Positions 9,746 to 20,286 of a DNA stretch of 64,000 nucleotides are shown piece by piece. Position 1 is the stretch's first letter, and the number at the start of each line of letters is the position of its first letter. Where the stretch lies: positions 52,035,228 through 52,099,227 of the forward strand of contig OX235275.1 of assembly GCA_944472155.2 (NCBI GenBank). The letters are read 5' to 3'. The notes under the pieces were generated by a model. That model worked only from the letters and a program-made list of their open reading frames with translations. It had not been told where the DNA came from and did no database searches. Source of the DNA: Trichobilharzia szidati (taxonomy: Eukaryota > Platyhelminthes > Trematoda > Strigeidida > Schistosomatidae). Made by a program: the position numbers and the translations under genes.

Positions 9746-10490
9746 AAGCACACCATAGTTCACTTACATGTATTGATCTGGATAGATAATATAACAGTAT
9801 TCCCAACTCACTGCATTTGTGTAAGCTGTCTAAGTACCAGTTACATAATGTAATATATCGGCTGAATTATATATATGAGGACTGTTACGCCAACACATAA
9901 GTAGGTATGCTTGTATACTCACTCCCGTGTATGTGCATATACGTCTATTCCTTATGTTTCCCGTAATACATTACTGGACTTGATGACGCAATTATCAAAT
10001 GGCTATTTGTTTGTATATATACATACATACGTATATGTGAATGCTTGTATTATACGCATAGATGAACACCGCTCAGTGTTTTAAAAGTGGACAGAGAATT
10101 ATCCGACATTATTATTAGTATTATTATCATTACTATTAGATGGCATCATATCACTGGAATTTATCATAAAGTCAGCTGTTCCATACATTCATATATTACA
10201 GAAAAAAAATACTCTGGCATAATGAGAAACTGGTTGTTTTTTGTCTGAGTACACAAATTATTGTATACCAGAGGAAGATAGAGGGAGGGAGAGGGGAAGG
10301 CGCAAAGAGTAACAGAGAGGGAGAGACAGATAGTTGGAGGGAGTAGCAAGAGGAAGGAGTGAGATTTTGCTATAGAATTATTTTTATATTTTTAAGGAAA
10401 AAAGAAGCAACGCAATAACAGATATATCAGTAAAATCGATCAATATTATCATCCTAATGACTATGTCTCAGCTTCATTTTTGGAATATAA
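9746..10490. other. No gene; simple-sequence patches
   Basis: AT-rich DNA with short TA/CATA patches (10010-10035), an ATT patch (10105-10140) and a purine-rich GA tract (10265-10335). No element is recognised. Confidence 0.5.
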
Positions 10491-10497
10491 ACGGTAA

Positions 10498-10800
10498 TGA
10501 ACAGCTGTTTTATCCTAGTTTTGGGAATCAGCTGCACTAAGCACCCACACCACGGGGTTCGAACCCAGGACCTTACGATTACAAGGCAAGCTCGTATATC
10601 ATTCAGCCGCTGTGTGAATTCTAACTTCCACCAATTCGTGATTTAGCGCGACTTCAACCATTGTCGTAGGTGGGACATCCATCCTCACACGTGACATCTA
10701 ATTGGACCTCACTGGTCACGACTTTCCACCGGAAGTCCAGGAAACTTCATCCTGTAGCAAGTCACTAGCGAGCATCAGATTAATTTTCTATAGTTTGGTT
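10498..10800 (-). mobile_element. Hammerhead SINE, decayed
   Basis: Minus-oriented copy: the hammerhead remnant is at 10500-10535 (aacagctgttttatcctag), the tRNA-like head at about 10545-10620 with reverse B box ggggttcgaaccc, and the 5' unit from 10630 to 10795, ending at the family's start word (agcatcagattaattttc). Confidence 0.75.
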
Positions 10801-10852
10801 TGTAGGAGGTAGTTTTGTTTTTACGAGTTGCCACTGATGCACACAAAGCCAG

Positions 10853-10918
10853 CTCCTCGACCGGGAATCAAACCCGGGCCTTCCAAGTGACAGGTGGAGA
10901 TACTCACCACTATTATCA
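10853..10918 (-). pseudogene. tRNA-Asp-like pseudogene or SINE head, 5'-truncated
   Basis: On the minus strand the order is the end of the D arm (agtggtgagtatc), an anticodon arm with loop bases reading CTGTCAC (anticodon GTC, Asp), then T arm cccgggtttgattcccggt and 3' acceptor strand cgaggag. The 5' acceptor strand is missing because PLE sequence begins at about 10915. It could be the head of another SINE type; the DNA beyond 10853 does not match the tRNA-Gly SINE body. Confidence 0.55.
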
Positions 10919-11125
10919 ATCAAATAAAGCTTCCTACAGATCTTACTTGACCTTCTTCAGAACATGGAGAAAGATGCTCAGCTGCACGTTTGTTGAGCTG
11001 CCTAATTGTTCGCCCTATATATAGCCTTCTCCCCAGGAGCAGATAAATTTGTCAGGACACACATAGAAGTAGCACAGCTAGGCAGTTTGTCTTCCTCTTG
11101 AGCAGTCATAATTGATTAGCTATCA
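10915..11125 (-). mobile_element. Penelope-like element, short GIY-YIG fragment
   Basis: This matches the minus-strand PLE at 7375-7700 over about 200 bp (shared words attatcaatcaa, aagatgctcag, ttgagctgcctaattgtt and cacacatagaagt). The reading frames are broken. Confidence 0.65.
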
Positions 11126-11159
11126 CTTCAGGCAACTTCATCGCATGGTCAGTCACTAG

Positions 11160-11253
11160 AAAGCACTAGAATAAGCACTGGAGTCCCGAATAGGACGAAA
11201 TGCGCATGATGACTTCCACTGCTAGTCACCATCCACCAATTAAATTCTATTTA
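11160..11253 (+). mobile_element. SM-alpha-like fragment with partial hammerhead
   Basis: It contains gagtcccgaataggacgaaa (stem II and GAAA of the SM-alpha-type hammerhead) and then the 3' flank gctagtcaccatccacc, ending in aattaaat. It matches the right arm of the element at 29219-29491. The 5' core is lost. Confidence 0.6.
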
Positions 11254-11269
11254 CAAGTGTTTGTTCGGC

Positions 11270-11760
11270 TCGTGATTACCTGAATGAAGGTTTTGGATGA
11301 GATACCTGGTGGGTGAGATTGTGGGTGTGTAGTGGTAAAGAGTCCCAAGTAGAGATGAAAGATACATCCACTAATCCGTGGTTTTCAATGGTTCCCTTAT
11401 TGTCAATCTTGAAATCAGTCAAACACTTGATAAAAAGTTTCCGTGAAAATTGATCTTTTACTAGCTAGTGACTGGGGTCTACGAGGTTGGGTATGAGAAC
11501 AAATACTCGCCGATGACAATGGCCGGCGACAGTGATGAAAATTGACGGTCGATAGAAGTAAAAATTGGGTAGGACATTGGATTTCGTCTCAGCAGTTCAA
11601 TAATCAACCAGGTCGCTTTATAACTTGGAGGTTCTGCATTCGATCTACGATAGGTGGGGTCATGGTTGCATGCTGTTGACGAGTCATAAAAAGGGACGAA
11701 AACGGGTGTTCAGTACTCTAGGATGTTTTTCACTGATTTTCCAAGTTAAGCTTTACAATA
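11270..11760 (+). mobile_element. Two decayed hammerhead SINE pieces head to tail
   Basis: The first piece (11270-11440) has a decayed ribozyme region and tail. The second (11445-11755) has the 5' unit, a decayed tRNA-like head and a hammerhead remnant (gacgagtcataaaaagggac near 11680). They follow one another without a gap, which fits a head-to-tail dimer. Confidence 0.55.
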
Positions 11761-11835
11761 TATAAATATATATATATCCAAACGAAGTTCACTTTTAACA
11801 GTTTGAAAAATTTAGGTATGTGGTATTCATTATAA

Positions 11836-12749
11836 TAAAGGTTTACTTGTATTTCCCAATGAATGAACAACAAAACCATATTGTTTTTACTGACGTTTCG
11901 ATATTTAATGCTGCTGCTAATAGCTTTATCAAAGTAGTGTTATTAAACCAGAATTTACAAAATCCACTCAGCTTATATATAACAACTTAATCATCGTTTC
12001 TCAGCAAGGGGTCATTTTGCGTTGTCAAATTGGCCAACTGGTAAAGATAACAAAATCAGATGTAGATTGTTGGATTTGATTAGTGTGTACAACTGTAAAA
12101 GCAGCGTGTGTGTTTACATAATGAAATTGCTTATCACATTCGTGTTGAATTTGTCACTTCATGGGAGGGGAGTGGTGTTGTAACCAGGTCAAATTCTGTT
12201 TTAGTCCATCATTCCTATTCATACAATTTGGATTCCATTTGATGATGTGAAGTGCTTCTGATGATATTAGACGTTCTTTGTGACTTCTGAAATTTTCCTG
12301 AATTATTTCAATGTTGTCGAAATCAGTTTTGTGGCCGGATTCTATAGCGTGTAGACCTATGACTGGCTGGTGATTTTTCAAGCTTTTCTAGTTCACAAAC
12401 TGGATTTCTCGGTCGTTGGTCGGACAGATGCTTTACGGAGCTCATTTCTTCTGATTTTTATGTAAACACACACTGTTTATATAACTTTACACACTTATCA
12501 GATCCAACAATCTACACTTGGTTTTGTTACCTTTACCAATTGGCCAACTTGACAATGAAAAATGACCCCATACTGAGGAGCGATGATGATTAAGTTGATA
12601 TATATATATATATAAGCTGAGTAAATTTTGCAAATTCTGTTTTAATATTAGTGCTTTGATGAAGCTGTTAGCAGCAGCATTAAATAGCGGAACGTCAGTT
12701 AAAACAATAATATTGTTTTGGTTTTCATTCATTGGGAAATACAGAAAAC
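11836..12749 (-). mobile_element. Penelope-like element, third family, with long inverted ends
   Basis: The left arm (11836-12121) and right arm (12458-12749, finishing at 13719-13732 after an insertion) are inverted copies of about 290 bp. The middle encodes, on the minus strand (12381-12154), the C-terminus of a PLE endonuclease: AIESGHKTDFDNIEIIQENF, then RLISSEALHI and a final NRNDGLKQNLTWLQ-type end. The YIG part is lost. A further PLE (12750-13706) interrupts the right arm. Both arms contain a gctgctgctaatagctttatc word with an adjoining CGAAACGTC-type motif. Confidence 0.75.
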
Positions 12750-13706
12750 TTCATACGTTTGGTTCCCCTAATAAATTTCGATAAAGAAAGGAAGACGAAA
12801 TTTGCAGTATAAAATGATATCATTCTATTTCATAGGTTGTCATCAGCTGCAGACTACCTGAAGTTACAATGGTTATATAAATGATAATAACATACTTTAA
12901 TGTTTGAGTGGTAGTAGAGAAGATGAGAACTGAATAAATACCCTTATGATGTCACCTCCAACTGCGTTTATGAATTTACGTGCACTTGCAGGAGCAAGTA
13001 CATTGGAAGGACAGAAAGGAGGGCTTCTATCCGATCGTCTGAAGAGATTCTAAGAAACCTGTGCCTGAAAGGAAGCAAATATTCTCAGAGTGCAATTACC
13101 AGACATATTGTTGATACCGGACATCTCGTAGAGATTTCTAAGTCCTTCAAAATATTAAACAGACAAAAGAGAGCAAATTTACTAGGATTCGCCGAAGCGA
13201 TCGCAATCAAACGATTGAAACCAGACTTATGCATACAGAAAGAGGGTGTGATTAACGCCTCACTCCCTTGATAACTGAATTTTGATTTTGATTACATTAA
13301 TTAGTCATCTAATTCAGTGATCTCAACTCACTGAACAAATCTTAATCTCATAAACTGTAACCACTTTTGTTTTTTCTTGAGTTGCTATGTGAACAAGCTA
13401 CAAGCTAAGACTGTTCTGTTAATTAATTTTTTTCTGTTTTCTGTCTTACCCCTCCCCCCTCTTTTCAACTTTGAAAGCGTATAAATTGATGATGAAAACT
13501 TAAACTGAAAATTGTAATGCTTTCATTTTGGATGTGTCAATTTTACGGTATCTCTTCTCTACTACCACTCAAACATCAAAGTATGTTACTATCATCTATA
13601 CAACCATTGTAATTTCAGACACTGGTGTGCAGCTGATGAGAACCTGTGAAATTGAATGATAATATCACATTTTATACTGCAAATTTCGTCTTCCTTTCTT
13701 TATCAA
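12750..13706 (+). mobile_element. Penelope-like element, second family, capped by inverted ends, nested in another PLE
   Basis: A coding segment at 12963-13271 reads NCVYEFTCTCRSKYIGRTER, then TRHIVDTGHLVEISKSFKIL, then KRLKPDLCIQKEGVI, ending in LP and a stop. It covers the whole GIY-YIG domain except the start and has no clear frameshift. Inverted arms of about 150 bp (12777-12925 and 13555-13704) enclose it. The 12-bp word aatacagaaaac is duplicated at 12738-12749 and 13707-13718, so the whole capped structure inserted as a unit. A hammerhead-like cagctgatgag lies at about 13630. Confidence 0.8.
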
Positions 13707-13739
13707 AATACAGAAAACCTTTATCAAATAAAGTATAAT

Positions 13740-13915
13740 TATTCATTATAAATTATTTAAATTAATCCCAGCGTGTTAAGAAAATCAAAACAAGATTTTT
13801 CTGAACGTTTCACTGTGTAAGCCACAGCTTCTTCAGCAGATTTCAATCTGACTCGGCGCTCAAATTATTTCAGGAAGTTCGTAACACCTACGGCCTGGAA
13901 ACCTATAATCTTATT
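13740..13915 (-). mobile_element. PLE-terminus-like fragment with hammerhead-like motif
   Basis: On the minus strand, 13836-13803 reads CTGAAGAAG, a stem CTGTG/CACAG, then TGAAACGTTC. This resembles the motif at the ends of the PLE at 39220-40067. There is no coding sequence. The assignment rests on that motif only. Confidence 0.4.
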
Positions 13916-13916
13916 A

Positions 13917-14330
13917 AAAGTATAATTATATTTTAATAGTTTACACACAACGATAAGTTTTGTTATTGGTAATATTTCGAGCAAAATTACTGCCCGTGTT
14001 CATACCACTGTTGGAATTGTTTGATTCACACATTTATGATTTGTACTCATATATATAGTTCATTATTTTTGCTCATTCATATTTTTTTTTTGTATTTGAG
14101 TTGTATTCCAAGTTCATTCATGTTTTTGTATGAACTTGGAATACAACTCAAATACAAAAAAAAAATATGAATGAGCAAAAATAATAAACTATATATACGA
14201 GTACAAATCATAAATGTGTGAATCAAACAATTCCAACACTGGTGTGAACACGGGCAGTAATTTTGCTCGAAATATTACCAATAACAAAACTTATCATTGT
14301 GTGTAAACTATTAAAATATAATTATACTTT
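13917..14330. repeat. Near-perfect palindrome, 201-bp arms
   Basis: The left arm (13917-14117) and right arm (14130-14330) are inverted copies with few mismatches, around a 12-bp spacer. The arms include an A/T run of about ten and have no coding potential. High arm identity points to recent origin or gene conversion. It may be a fold-back (5'-capped) remnant of an element whose middle was never copied. Confidence 0.85.
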
Positions 14331-14339
14331 ATTTGATCT

Positions 14340-14920
14340 AATCCACAATGCTCAAACTTTTTACTGATACCTTTATCAAACTTTCTAAACCCAAACTAAC
14401 AATATATTTGTGAGAAAGAGAGACGGAGAAAGGCAGATAAAAGAGAAAGAAGGTAGACAGAAATGAGACGACGACTGGTGACTTTATGGAATAGTTCACA
14501 TTGTATCATATGGCTTTAGACTGTAATTCACATCCATCTTCGGTAATTTAATGAACAGCTATTAAGACATCGTTGACGTAACTCAGAGTGTTTGGCGTCT
14601 TCTAACAGACGTTTTATGCACATATAAGTTAGCCAGTTTTTTAAATGGAATAATATTCTCAGCACAATGTTAGATGACATTGAAAAAAAAACAAAATCTC
14701 GAAAAAAACTTTTATCGAATTATCTAAGTTTAGAAAACCGATAACAGTGAGTGGCATCATCTGTGTACGACTCCCTCACGTCAGTCGAAATTACTAGTGT
14801 TTGACTGTTTTAACACTCAAACCTGAAAACCTCATATCTAATATTCAAGTCAGCGTTTATTATTGATTTTGAAGAGATTTCTGCGGAGAGTTCATAAATG
14901 ATGTGTTTAGATAACGAGTT
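14340..14920. other. No recognisable feature
   Basis: AT-rich DNA with a short GA-rich patch (14412-14460) and no repeat match or coding signal. Confidence 0.45.
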
Positions 14921-14924
14921 GAAG

Positions 14925-15185
14925 TCGACTGAAGAACCACTGAAAACTACGAAACACTGGAAAGCTGTTTTGCCCTAGCTTGCGAGTCTTCACCAGAGAT
15001 CGGACACAGGATTTTCAGTTTATAAGATTGGCCTATAAGTCGACCTCTAAGTCACTGAGGTGAAGTCCAACTGTCAGATGGGGCTATCTGTAAGTACTAC
15101 AGAGGAGTCACAAATAAGTAGGAAACAGTTGAGTACTGTTTGATTCTAAACGGTTCTCTAATCTGTTCAAATTCCTTACATACCA
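14925..15185. mobile_element. Decayed inverted hammerhead SINE
   Basis: A minus-oriented remnant (14930-15060: tail, ribozyme words, tRNA-like head) is followed by a plus-oriented remnant (15065-15180, with aggagtcacaaataagtagg and the tail). It has the same inverted layout as the younger compounds but is strongly diverged. Confidence 0.45.
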
Positions 15186-15189
15186 ACTC

Positions 15190-15784
15190 TTGAAGGGTAA
15201 TTATTCTGAAATGTCACTTACTATCACAAATATAAATAAGGCTGTGAAAATTAGTGACTGCGGGTCGCTTAATATGAAACACTGAGTACGATAACAAGCG
15301 AAAAACTCAGGCCAAATGCTTCCTGTTGATTACACTCAATCATTTTTCACCAACTTAAAGTACACTAAGATAGCAGGTCACGTGTCAGCATCAAGACTAA
15401 GGATAAGACACATGAAATTGGTCACGTCCTATTGACTGATTTGTAAAAACTCTACTACCGTTCTAAAGGTGGTCTCTAATTACATCACGAGGTGAAGCGG
15501 GTTGTAGCCTCAAAGAAGACGTTATCTCCTTCAAGTCCGTAGCCATTCCGTCATAACGAGGATTAACAGTGGCTACTTCAGAGAATGATTCTTATTTTCA
15601 TACAAATTAATAGGGGGGGGATGGATTTTCAAGCTACTTCTTGTTATCTTGGTAATAGCAGTCAAATGGTAATGCGACTCACTTTCGCAAAAACAAACCA
15701 CATACCTCCACCACACTCTTGGGATGCCTCTGAACGTTTTAACTGCTAGGTTTCCCACTCTTTCCCCGCCACCTATCCTTAAAT
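15190..15784. other. No recognisable feature
   Basis: No element or gene is recognised. An eight-G run lies at about 15611-15618. Confidence 0.45.
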
Positions 15785-15794
15785 ATATCCGTTT

Positions 15795-16496
15795 TACAGA
15801 ATTTCATCATGAGCTGACGTTAGTTAGAGAACCATTGAAAAACCAGCTAGGAGTACTGGACAGCTGTTTCGTCCTAGTTTGGGACTCTTCAGCGGTACGC
15901 ACCCACCGGGATTTGAACTCAGGACCTTCTGGTTATAAGGCGAGTGAGCTCGTAGACCATTAGGCCACTGGGACCCGATCCAATGGCACATGAATTCTAA
16001 CTTCTGCCAATTCACGATACAGCGCGACCCCTAGCCAATGTCTAATGTCACCTCATGATGGAATCCTGTAACGAATCAAATCTCTACAAACCAACACTTG
16101 AATGTCAATGAGATGCCCACTAGCGACTTGCCCTATTACCTGGGATTCTAGTGAGAAGTTGTGACCATTAGGGCGCAGCAGGTCATGTGTGAGGACAAAT
16201 ACTCGCCGAAGACATTGACTAGCGGTTGCGCTATATCATGAATTGGCATAAGTTAGAATTCATGGGCCATTGGATCGGGCCCCAGTGGCTTAATGGTCTG
16301 AGGGCTAGCTTGGCTTGTAACCAGAAGATCTTGGGTTCAAACCTTGGTGGTGGGTGGGTGAGTGCTGCTGAAGAGTCCCAAACCAGTACGAAACAGCTGT
16401 CCAGTACTCCCTGCAGGTTTTCCAATGGTTCTCTAACTAACGTCAGCTCATGATGAAATTCTGTAATCAGTCAATTCCCTACAAACCAACACCTGA
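15795..16496. mobile_element. Compound inverted hammerhead SINE with target duplication
   Basis: This 702-bp unit sits between two copies of atatccgttt (15785-15794 and 16497-16506). The minus part (15795-16036) holds tail, hammerhead, tRNA-like head and part of the 5' unit. The plus part opens with a partial tail (about 16040-16090) and continues with a full monomer: 5' unit, tRNA-like head (16278-16350, A box gtggcttaatgg, B box gggttcaaacc), hammerhead (about 16365-16412) and tail. The exact flanking repeat shows the whole compound inserted in one event. Confidence 0.85.
15853..15898 (-). ncRNA. Hammerhead ribozyme motif, core intact
   Basis: On the minus strand: stem I GTACCG/CAGTAC (one mismatch), core CTGAAGAG, stem II GTCC/GGAC with a 7-nt loop, GAAA, then ACAG/CTGT with no loop and the cleavage-site C. 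All core bases expected for a type I hammerhead are present. The loopless stem III suggests it would act best as a dimer, as reported for newt and schistosome satellite hammerheads. Confidence 0.65.
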
Positions 16497-16506
16497 ATAT
16501 CCGTTT

Positions 16507-16900
16507 GTTTGTGTACGTAATCTAGAAATCATAGCTAGGTAGCTTCTCTCCTAGCAAGATGTTTTCTAGTGACACGGTGGTTCTTAATTCAAATTCTTTG
16601 TCAGAAACAAGTTTGTTTTTACCTTCCTTCTTCTATAGCCAGATATGTATCGATATTTGTGTATACAAACTGATGATTTTTGAAGTTTTTCACAAAATAA
16701 CTGAGTTTATTTGTCAACAGATTGTATCTAATGTTGCTTTTTTGTTCAAAAAAATAAACAGATAAACAAGGAGTCAAACAGCTGATAAACATTTCCAGTT
16801 AGAACGAGAAAATCCACCCTAACTCTCGAGAATGACGAAGAATATCTCTTAATAAAAAGTATTTGAATAAATTATATCCAGTGTGGGAAGTGAACACTAT
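16507..16900. other. No recognisable feature
   Basis: AT-rich sequence between the compound SINE and an RTE copy. Confidence 0.45.
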
Positions 16901-16904
16901 GGAT

Positions 16905-18025
16905 AATCATTGAACAAAGCTTGGAATGGCAGTCAGCTCTCTACCTTACTCAACTTCATCGACTTAGTAAAGGCCTTCGACAGCGTCGATCGAGAGGTGA
17001 TTTGGAAACTACTTCGCTACTACGAGGTGCCACTAACAGTCATGCACCTCATTCAACAGTTGTACGACAATGCTGCATGCAAAGTAATCCACAACGGGAA
17101 ACTCACGGAATACTTCGAAGTGAAGACGGGAGTAAGGCAAGGCTGCCTACTATCGCTAATGACTTTCCTGATTGCAGTAGATTGGATAATGCGACAAACA
17201 GCGGGAAGCGAGGAAACAGGCATAAAATGAACTCACACAAAAACTTGGAGGATCTAGGCTTTACCGATGATATATGTCTGATTTCCCACAAACTGTAAGA
17301 TGTGCAAGTAAACAGCAACAAGTTGGCGGCAGAAGAAGCATCCAAGATAGGACTTCCTTCAGGTGAACATAGAGAAAACAGAGGTGATGAATATTCTAGG
17401 CCAACAGCGACACCAGACAACAATCTGCATAAATGGGAGGAACCTGAAAAGAACAACCTCTTTTACCTAGTTGGGAAGCGTCGTTTCAACTATAGGCGGA
17501 AGGAACTGATGAGGATATCAAAGCAAGGATTGGGAAAACAAGACAAGCTTTCACTACTCTCAAGTCTTTGTGGAGGTCAACACTCAGCAGTCAGGATGAA
17601 AAATAAGATCCGGATTTTCAACTCCAATGTGAAGTCAGTCAGTGCCACTATACGGATCAGAGACTTGGCGCGTCACAAAGAGCATCTCAAACAAACTACA
17701 GACCTTCATCAACAGCTGTCTTCGCTCACTACACAAGATCAGATGGCCAGCCAGGAAAGATCAGCAACAGAGAGGGATCTCTGGCAATGAGCGAACCAAC
17801 CAGGAACCGATTGTGCAACAAATATGCAGGAAGAAATGGAGGTGGATTGGTCATACTCTGAGGAAACCATCAAGTGACATCAGTAGACAAGCCATCGCTC
17901 GAGTGGAACACGAAAGGGAAGCAGCGAGTTGGTCGTCAGTGCAAGGGTGACTTGGAGGAAGTCATGTGAAGAGGAGATGAAAGTATGTGGGCAGACTTGG
18001 AGCCTGGTGTAAACTCTAGCCGACA
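16905..18025 (+). mobile_element. RTE-type LINE, subfamily b, reverse transcriptase to C-terminus
   Basis: The copy begins in the fingers/palm region (LEWQSALYL, then FIDLVKAFDSVDREVIWKLL), passes GVRQGCLLSLMTF and FTDD (about 17260), and reaches the C-terminal phrases [17 protein letters not shown]-like, [18 protein letters not shown]. Several frame breaks separate these. The FTDD box replaces the FADD of subfamily a. The end near 18025 lacks the usual AAT tail because PLE sequence follows. Confidence 0.85.
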
Positions 18026-18039
18026 ACATCACTAAAAGA

Positions 18040-18850
18040 AGGATCTCACAGATCCTGAAAAGCAATATTCCCTGCTCTATCGTTAAGAATAGCGTTTTGT
18101 AGTCGACCATTGCTGTTTAATAACCTGAAGGCCAAGATCTCTCAGTTAACCAACTCTGTGTGCGTTTATCAATTCACTTGCTCGTGAGGAGCTAGGTATA
18201 TCGGTCGTTTGCCTCATGTTTCGTCCAATAGGGTGCAACAACACTGTTCTGCATGGTGGTTGTAAAAAAAGTGGAAGTGAAGCAACAAGAAGAGCGATCA
18301 TTGAACATCTCGTCGATAATGATCAGCTTATCTCTACAGCCTCAGCATGTAAAGTCATCTACAAGGCGAGAAGTAATTTTGCTCAAATCACTACGTATCT
18401 GACTCATGCATAACGCTGCAGCCGTCTTTGGCCATCAAAACAGAAAAGGGCCCAATATGTGTATACAGAAGACGTTCATTCAACCCTTCCACCCCAACTT
18501 TCCTGGTCTTATTCTCTGTGTGCTAAAGTAGGATAATTCCTAGTTCACATTTTGGCTTCACCTATTTTTCATTTTGCTTATTCACTTTGTGTACCCTTCC
18601 CTCATTATGATTTTGACTGTTACTATTAATATTCTCATTTTGAATGGTCCTCAGTATTACTTCACTTGTTCCACATGTCATTCTTAATCGATTTGATTTT
18701 GCAACGTTAAATTCTATGTTATCAAATTTCACACAACCTTACGTAAGTAACGTTTTTATTTTTTTGTTCTATTCGCCTACTGACCCTATAATTTCACACC
18801 CCTTCAAAGTTCTATACATTCCACGAAAAAAAGTATTTTAATCAAATTTT
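18040..18850 (+). mobile_element. Penelope-like element, GIY-YIG fragment and 3' region
   Basis: Translation near 18110-18215 reads LKAKISQLTNSVCVYQFTCS, a stop, then GARYIGRLPHVS. A shifted frame continues to IIEHLVDNDQLIS and ASACKVIYKARSN. The 3' region (18540-18800) matches that of the PLE at 24365 (shared words aaattctatnttatcaaattt and attcgcctactnannttataat). It is inactive. Confidence 0.75.
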
Positions 18851-19204
18851 TTTCGTTTTTCTCAAGATGAAAGAGGAAACAGTTGAGTTACAGATTGATT
18901 TATGACTTTTGGAGATATGAAATTTTACGCCTGTGAAACTTGCGTTTGAATAAAGCAAGAACAACAGTTTTTACGGAATAAAATCGTTCCATCATTGCTG
19001 TGCAACGCCTGGAAGATGGTAGTTACCAGAGTTGACTTTCCCGAAATTTTTCAAAAAATTTTCAAAAAATACCTACGTTTCAGTAGCTTTTGTTCAAATA
19101 GCTTTAAACGAGCACAAGTCATGACTGTGTGCTATAGTAGAGATAGGAGATTATGCTTCGCAAAGCAATTAGAAGAATTTGTGATTCTCGGAAAAAAGAT
19201 GTTG
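18851..19204. other. No recognisable feature
   Basis: AT-rich; I see no supported gene. Confidence 0.4.
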
Positions 19205-19463
19205 TCAACGAACTTATCTCTAAGTTCTTATTGTAACGAAGACGCTTTGAACCGATAAAGACTATGTACTTGTCCCAACTTTAAATCCAAAACATTAGTA
19301 TTCTTTGAACGAATTTGTAGTTGTCTTCACTTTAATTTCCAAACAATATAAATTCGTTCAAAGAATACTGGTGTTTTGGATTTAAAGTTGTGACAAGTAC
19401 ATAGTCTTTATCGGTTCAAAGCGTCTTCGTTACAATAGGAACTTAGGGCTAAGTTCCTTGGCA
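19205..19463. repeat. Inverted pair of LTR-like segments
   Basis: The left arm (19205-19317) is the reverse complement of the right arm (19350-19463), with a 32-bp spacer. The right arm recurs in direct orientation at 20268-20365, on the other side of a gag reading frame. The two direct copies could be LTR remnants, and the inverted copy an extra one. Confidence 0.7.
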
Positions 19464-19473
19464 GTTTTTATTC

Positions 19474-20286
19474 GTGTTCTTTCTGCCGTCTTCCAACTTG
19501 CACGCAATCGTACCATTCGCGCCTTCGAGTTGCCCACCACAGTTTATCAAAGAGTTTGAGGTCATGCTGAGTGGTTTTGTATTAAAAGATGAAATGAAGT
19601 TAATGTATTTGTTGAGGTATTGCACTGATGTGGCTGCAAGAGCCATACGGTGCTGCAAGTTTATGTCCCCAAACGAAGGATATACTGAGGCAATGAAGAT
19701 ACCACGTCAAAGGTTTGGGAGACCATTTATGATATCCCGTAACGTTTTTGATACTGTGAAAGGTAAGGAATTACAGTTAAACGATAACTCAGAGGAACTC
19801 GCAGAGTTCTTGGACAGCCTAATGGTATATAGAAATACTCTTGTGTCTCTTAATTGCGTGGATGAATTGAATTCGAGTTCCGTGCTTGAGACTGTTGCCA
19901 AGAGATTACCGGATCGTCTGCAAAGAAATTTCATAAAGGTTAGCTCCCGGCTAGAGGAAGATGGTTTGGAGCCTGGATTCGATGATAATGTGAGGCTGGT
20001 GAAAGACAGTGTCAATCAAGCCACGGGCGAATTCGCCAGCATTTTACATTCTAAGGTAAAACCTAAGGAACCAGTGAATATAAAGAAGACATTTGTACCG
20101 AAGGCCCAAGAGACAACGAGAAGGGATGAGTGTATTGTTTGCCATAATATGCATCAATTGAGTGATTGCACTCGCTTCATTGCTATGTCTCCCGTAGAAA
20201 GGTTAGAAATGGTAAAACAGAAGAGGTTATGTTTCAGTTGTTTAAAGACAGGGCAACAGACAAGGAAAGTGGTGTTTGGGAATTAA
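19474..20286 (+). CDS. BEL/Pao-type gag fragment
   Basis: A 270-codon open frame resembling gag of BEL/Pao LTR retrotransposons (the Sinbad group in schistosomes, by memory). Residues about 25-215 hold the capsid-like region: FIKEFEVMLSGFVLKDEMKL, MYLLRYCTDVAARAIR and an RFGRPFMISR segment. A zinc knuckle follows (CIVCHNMHQLSDC, near residue 220), with the family's second cysteine pair LCFSCLKTG near residue 257. The frame then runs into the direct repeat at 20268 and stops, losing the final His/Cys of that knuckle. There is no protease, reverse transcriptase or integrase. The ATG is the first in the frame after the left repeat, and the true start may differ. The long open frame suggests a fairly recent copy. 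Confidence 0.75.
   Translation: MFFLPSSNLHAIVPFAPSSCPPQFIKEFEVMLSGFVLKDEMKLMYLLRYCTDVAARAIRCCKFMSPNEGYTEAMKIPRQRFGRPFMISRNVFDTVKGKELQLNDNSEELAEFLDSLMVYRNTLVSLNCVDELNSSSVLETVAKRLPDRLQRNFIKVSSRLEEDGLEPGFDDNVRLVKDSVNQATGEFASILHSKVKPKEPVNIKKTFVPKAQETTRRDECIVCHNMHQLSDCTRFIAMSPVERLEMVKQKRLCFSCLKTGQQTRKVVFGN

Noticed and set aside
18644..18841. 65-codon frame as a possible small gene
   Set aside because: It lies in the 3' region shared by two PLE copies (18040 and 24365) and the frame is not kept between them.
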